Shown: positions 23,096 through 23,258 of the stretch, in pieces
How the letters are laid out: the number at the start of each line of letters is the position of its first letter
Position numbering within the stretch: the first letter of the stretch is position 1
NCBI GenBank assembly: GCA_027596075.1
Contig: JADGJC010000484.1
Location: 1 to 23,258, forward strand
Origin: Rhizophlyctis rosea
Taxonomy: Eukaryota; Chytridiomycota; Chytridiomycetes; Rhizophlyctidales; Rhizophlyctidaceae
Reading direction: 5' to 3'
Length of the DNA: 23,258 nucleotides
Program-made: the position numbers and the translations under genes
Notes under the pieces: model-generated
What the model saw: only the letters and a program-made list of their open reading frames with translations
Told to the model about the DNA's origin: nothing
Database searches by the model: none

Positions 23096-23257
23096 GCTGT
23101 CCTCGGAGTCGGAGTTGAAGTTGCGTTGGGTGCGTTCTGAGATGGCTCCAACAACATTGTCGTCGCTCTTGTAGTTGGCGTTGTCCTCGTCCGAGTCCGA
23201 AGCTTCATTGCCGTTAGTGACAGCGGCGGCGGATGAGTCTTCTTCTGCTTCTTCACG
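23096..23257 (-). CDS. Partial acidic low-complexity reading frame at window edge
   Basis: A minus-strand frame enters from the right edge and reads an acidic, Ser/Asn-rich sequence (EEAEEDSS, NEASDSDEDNANYKS, NFNSDSEDSEAD). The frame stays open to 22871, but from about 23095 leftward it is simply the antisense of the AlkB remnant. The composition changes sharply at that point, so this is the start of different DNA: host flank, another gene of the element, or a rearranged segment. No start is visible and I recognise no family. Confidence 0.45.
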
Positions 23258-23258
23258 T

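Overview
The window is an integrated, eukaryote-type DNA virus of the polinton-like virus (PLV) / Polinton-adintovirus assemblage. It lies in repeat-rich eukaryotic DNA and carries several disabling lesions. The call rests on one syntenic block: an A32/FtsK-like packaging ATPase (8233-9006), a penton-like minor capsid protein (9048-9785), a double-jelly-roll-like major capsid protein (11078-12319), an rve integrase with a C-terminal chromodomain (14288-15529), a tyrosine recombinase (15549-16763), a D5-like SF3 helicase (16904-18936), and a TV-Pol-like polymerase followed by a second SF3 helicase (20047-22611). TATA boxes, an F-box protein, nuclear-localisation-type basic clusters and a Ty3/Gypsy reverse transcriptase fragment at the left edge all point to a eukaryotic host. 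I cannot name the host; the RT fragment reminds me of fungal Ty3/Gypsy elements, but that is weak.

Layout. Positions 1-704 hold a broken Ty3/Gypsy pol fragment, a perfect 22-bp hairpin and LTR-like non-coding DNA. Positions 705-1018 and 19671-19995 form a long inverted repeat enclosing about 18.6 kb. Inside it, on the minus strand (1185-7908), is an attachment-fibre region: a 1592-residue fibre ending in a peptidase-S74 self-cleaving chaperone domain, a protein with seven adenovirus-fibre-like 18-residue shaft repeats plus an alanine-rich coiled coil, and a further fibre-like protein. Positions 7961-14268 hold the virion and packaging genes plus an F-box protein. Positions 14288-16763 hold two unrelated integration enzymes, convergent. 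Positions 16904-18936 hold the D5-like helicase with a repetitive proline-rich N-terminus, split by a frameshift. Positions 19021-19483 are non-coding and contain the most striking non-genic signal: GGGCTACA motifs on a 36-bp phase arranged in exact dyad symmetry around 19352.5. A small zinc-ribbon-like gene with an internal stop follows. Outside the right repeat lie the TV-Pol and SF3 genes, a broken AlkB-like dioxygenase gene truncated near 23095, and the edge of an acidic reading frame on the minus strand.

How it fits together. The capsid, penton, ATPase and small basic or amphipathic proteins would form and fill an icosahedral particle. The fibre genes would give host attachment, with the S74 domain helping the trimer fold. 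The rve integrase and tyrosine recombinase would both serve integration or resolution. Two SF3 helicases and TV-Pol would replicate the genome, perhaps from the 36-bp dyad array. F-box and AlkB would act on host ubiquitin and on alkylated nucleic acid. Recognisable TATA boxes stand before the F-box, D5 helicase, TV-Pol and AlkB genes, and I see none before the capsid genes, which suggests early and late classes.

Condition. I find five positions where a single TAA or TAG separates or interrupts same-frame coding sequence (7108, 8093, 16431, 19601, 21229), two convincing frameshifts (near 18473 and 22906) and one possible frameshift (near 6283). The capsid, penton and ATPase genes and the rve integrase are intact. 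This looks like a moderately old endogenous copy, possibly a composite of two elements.
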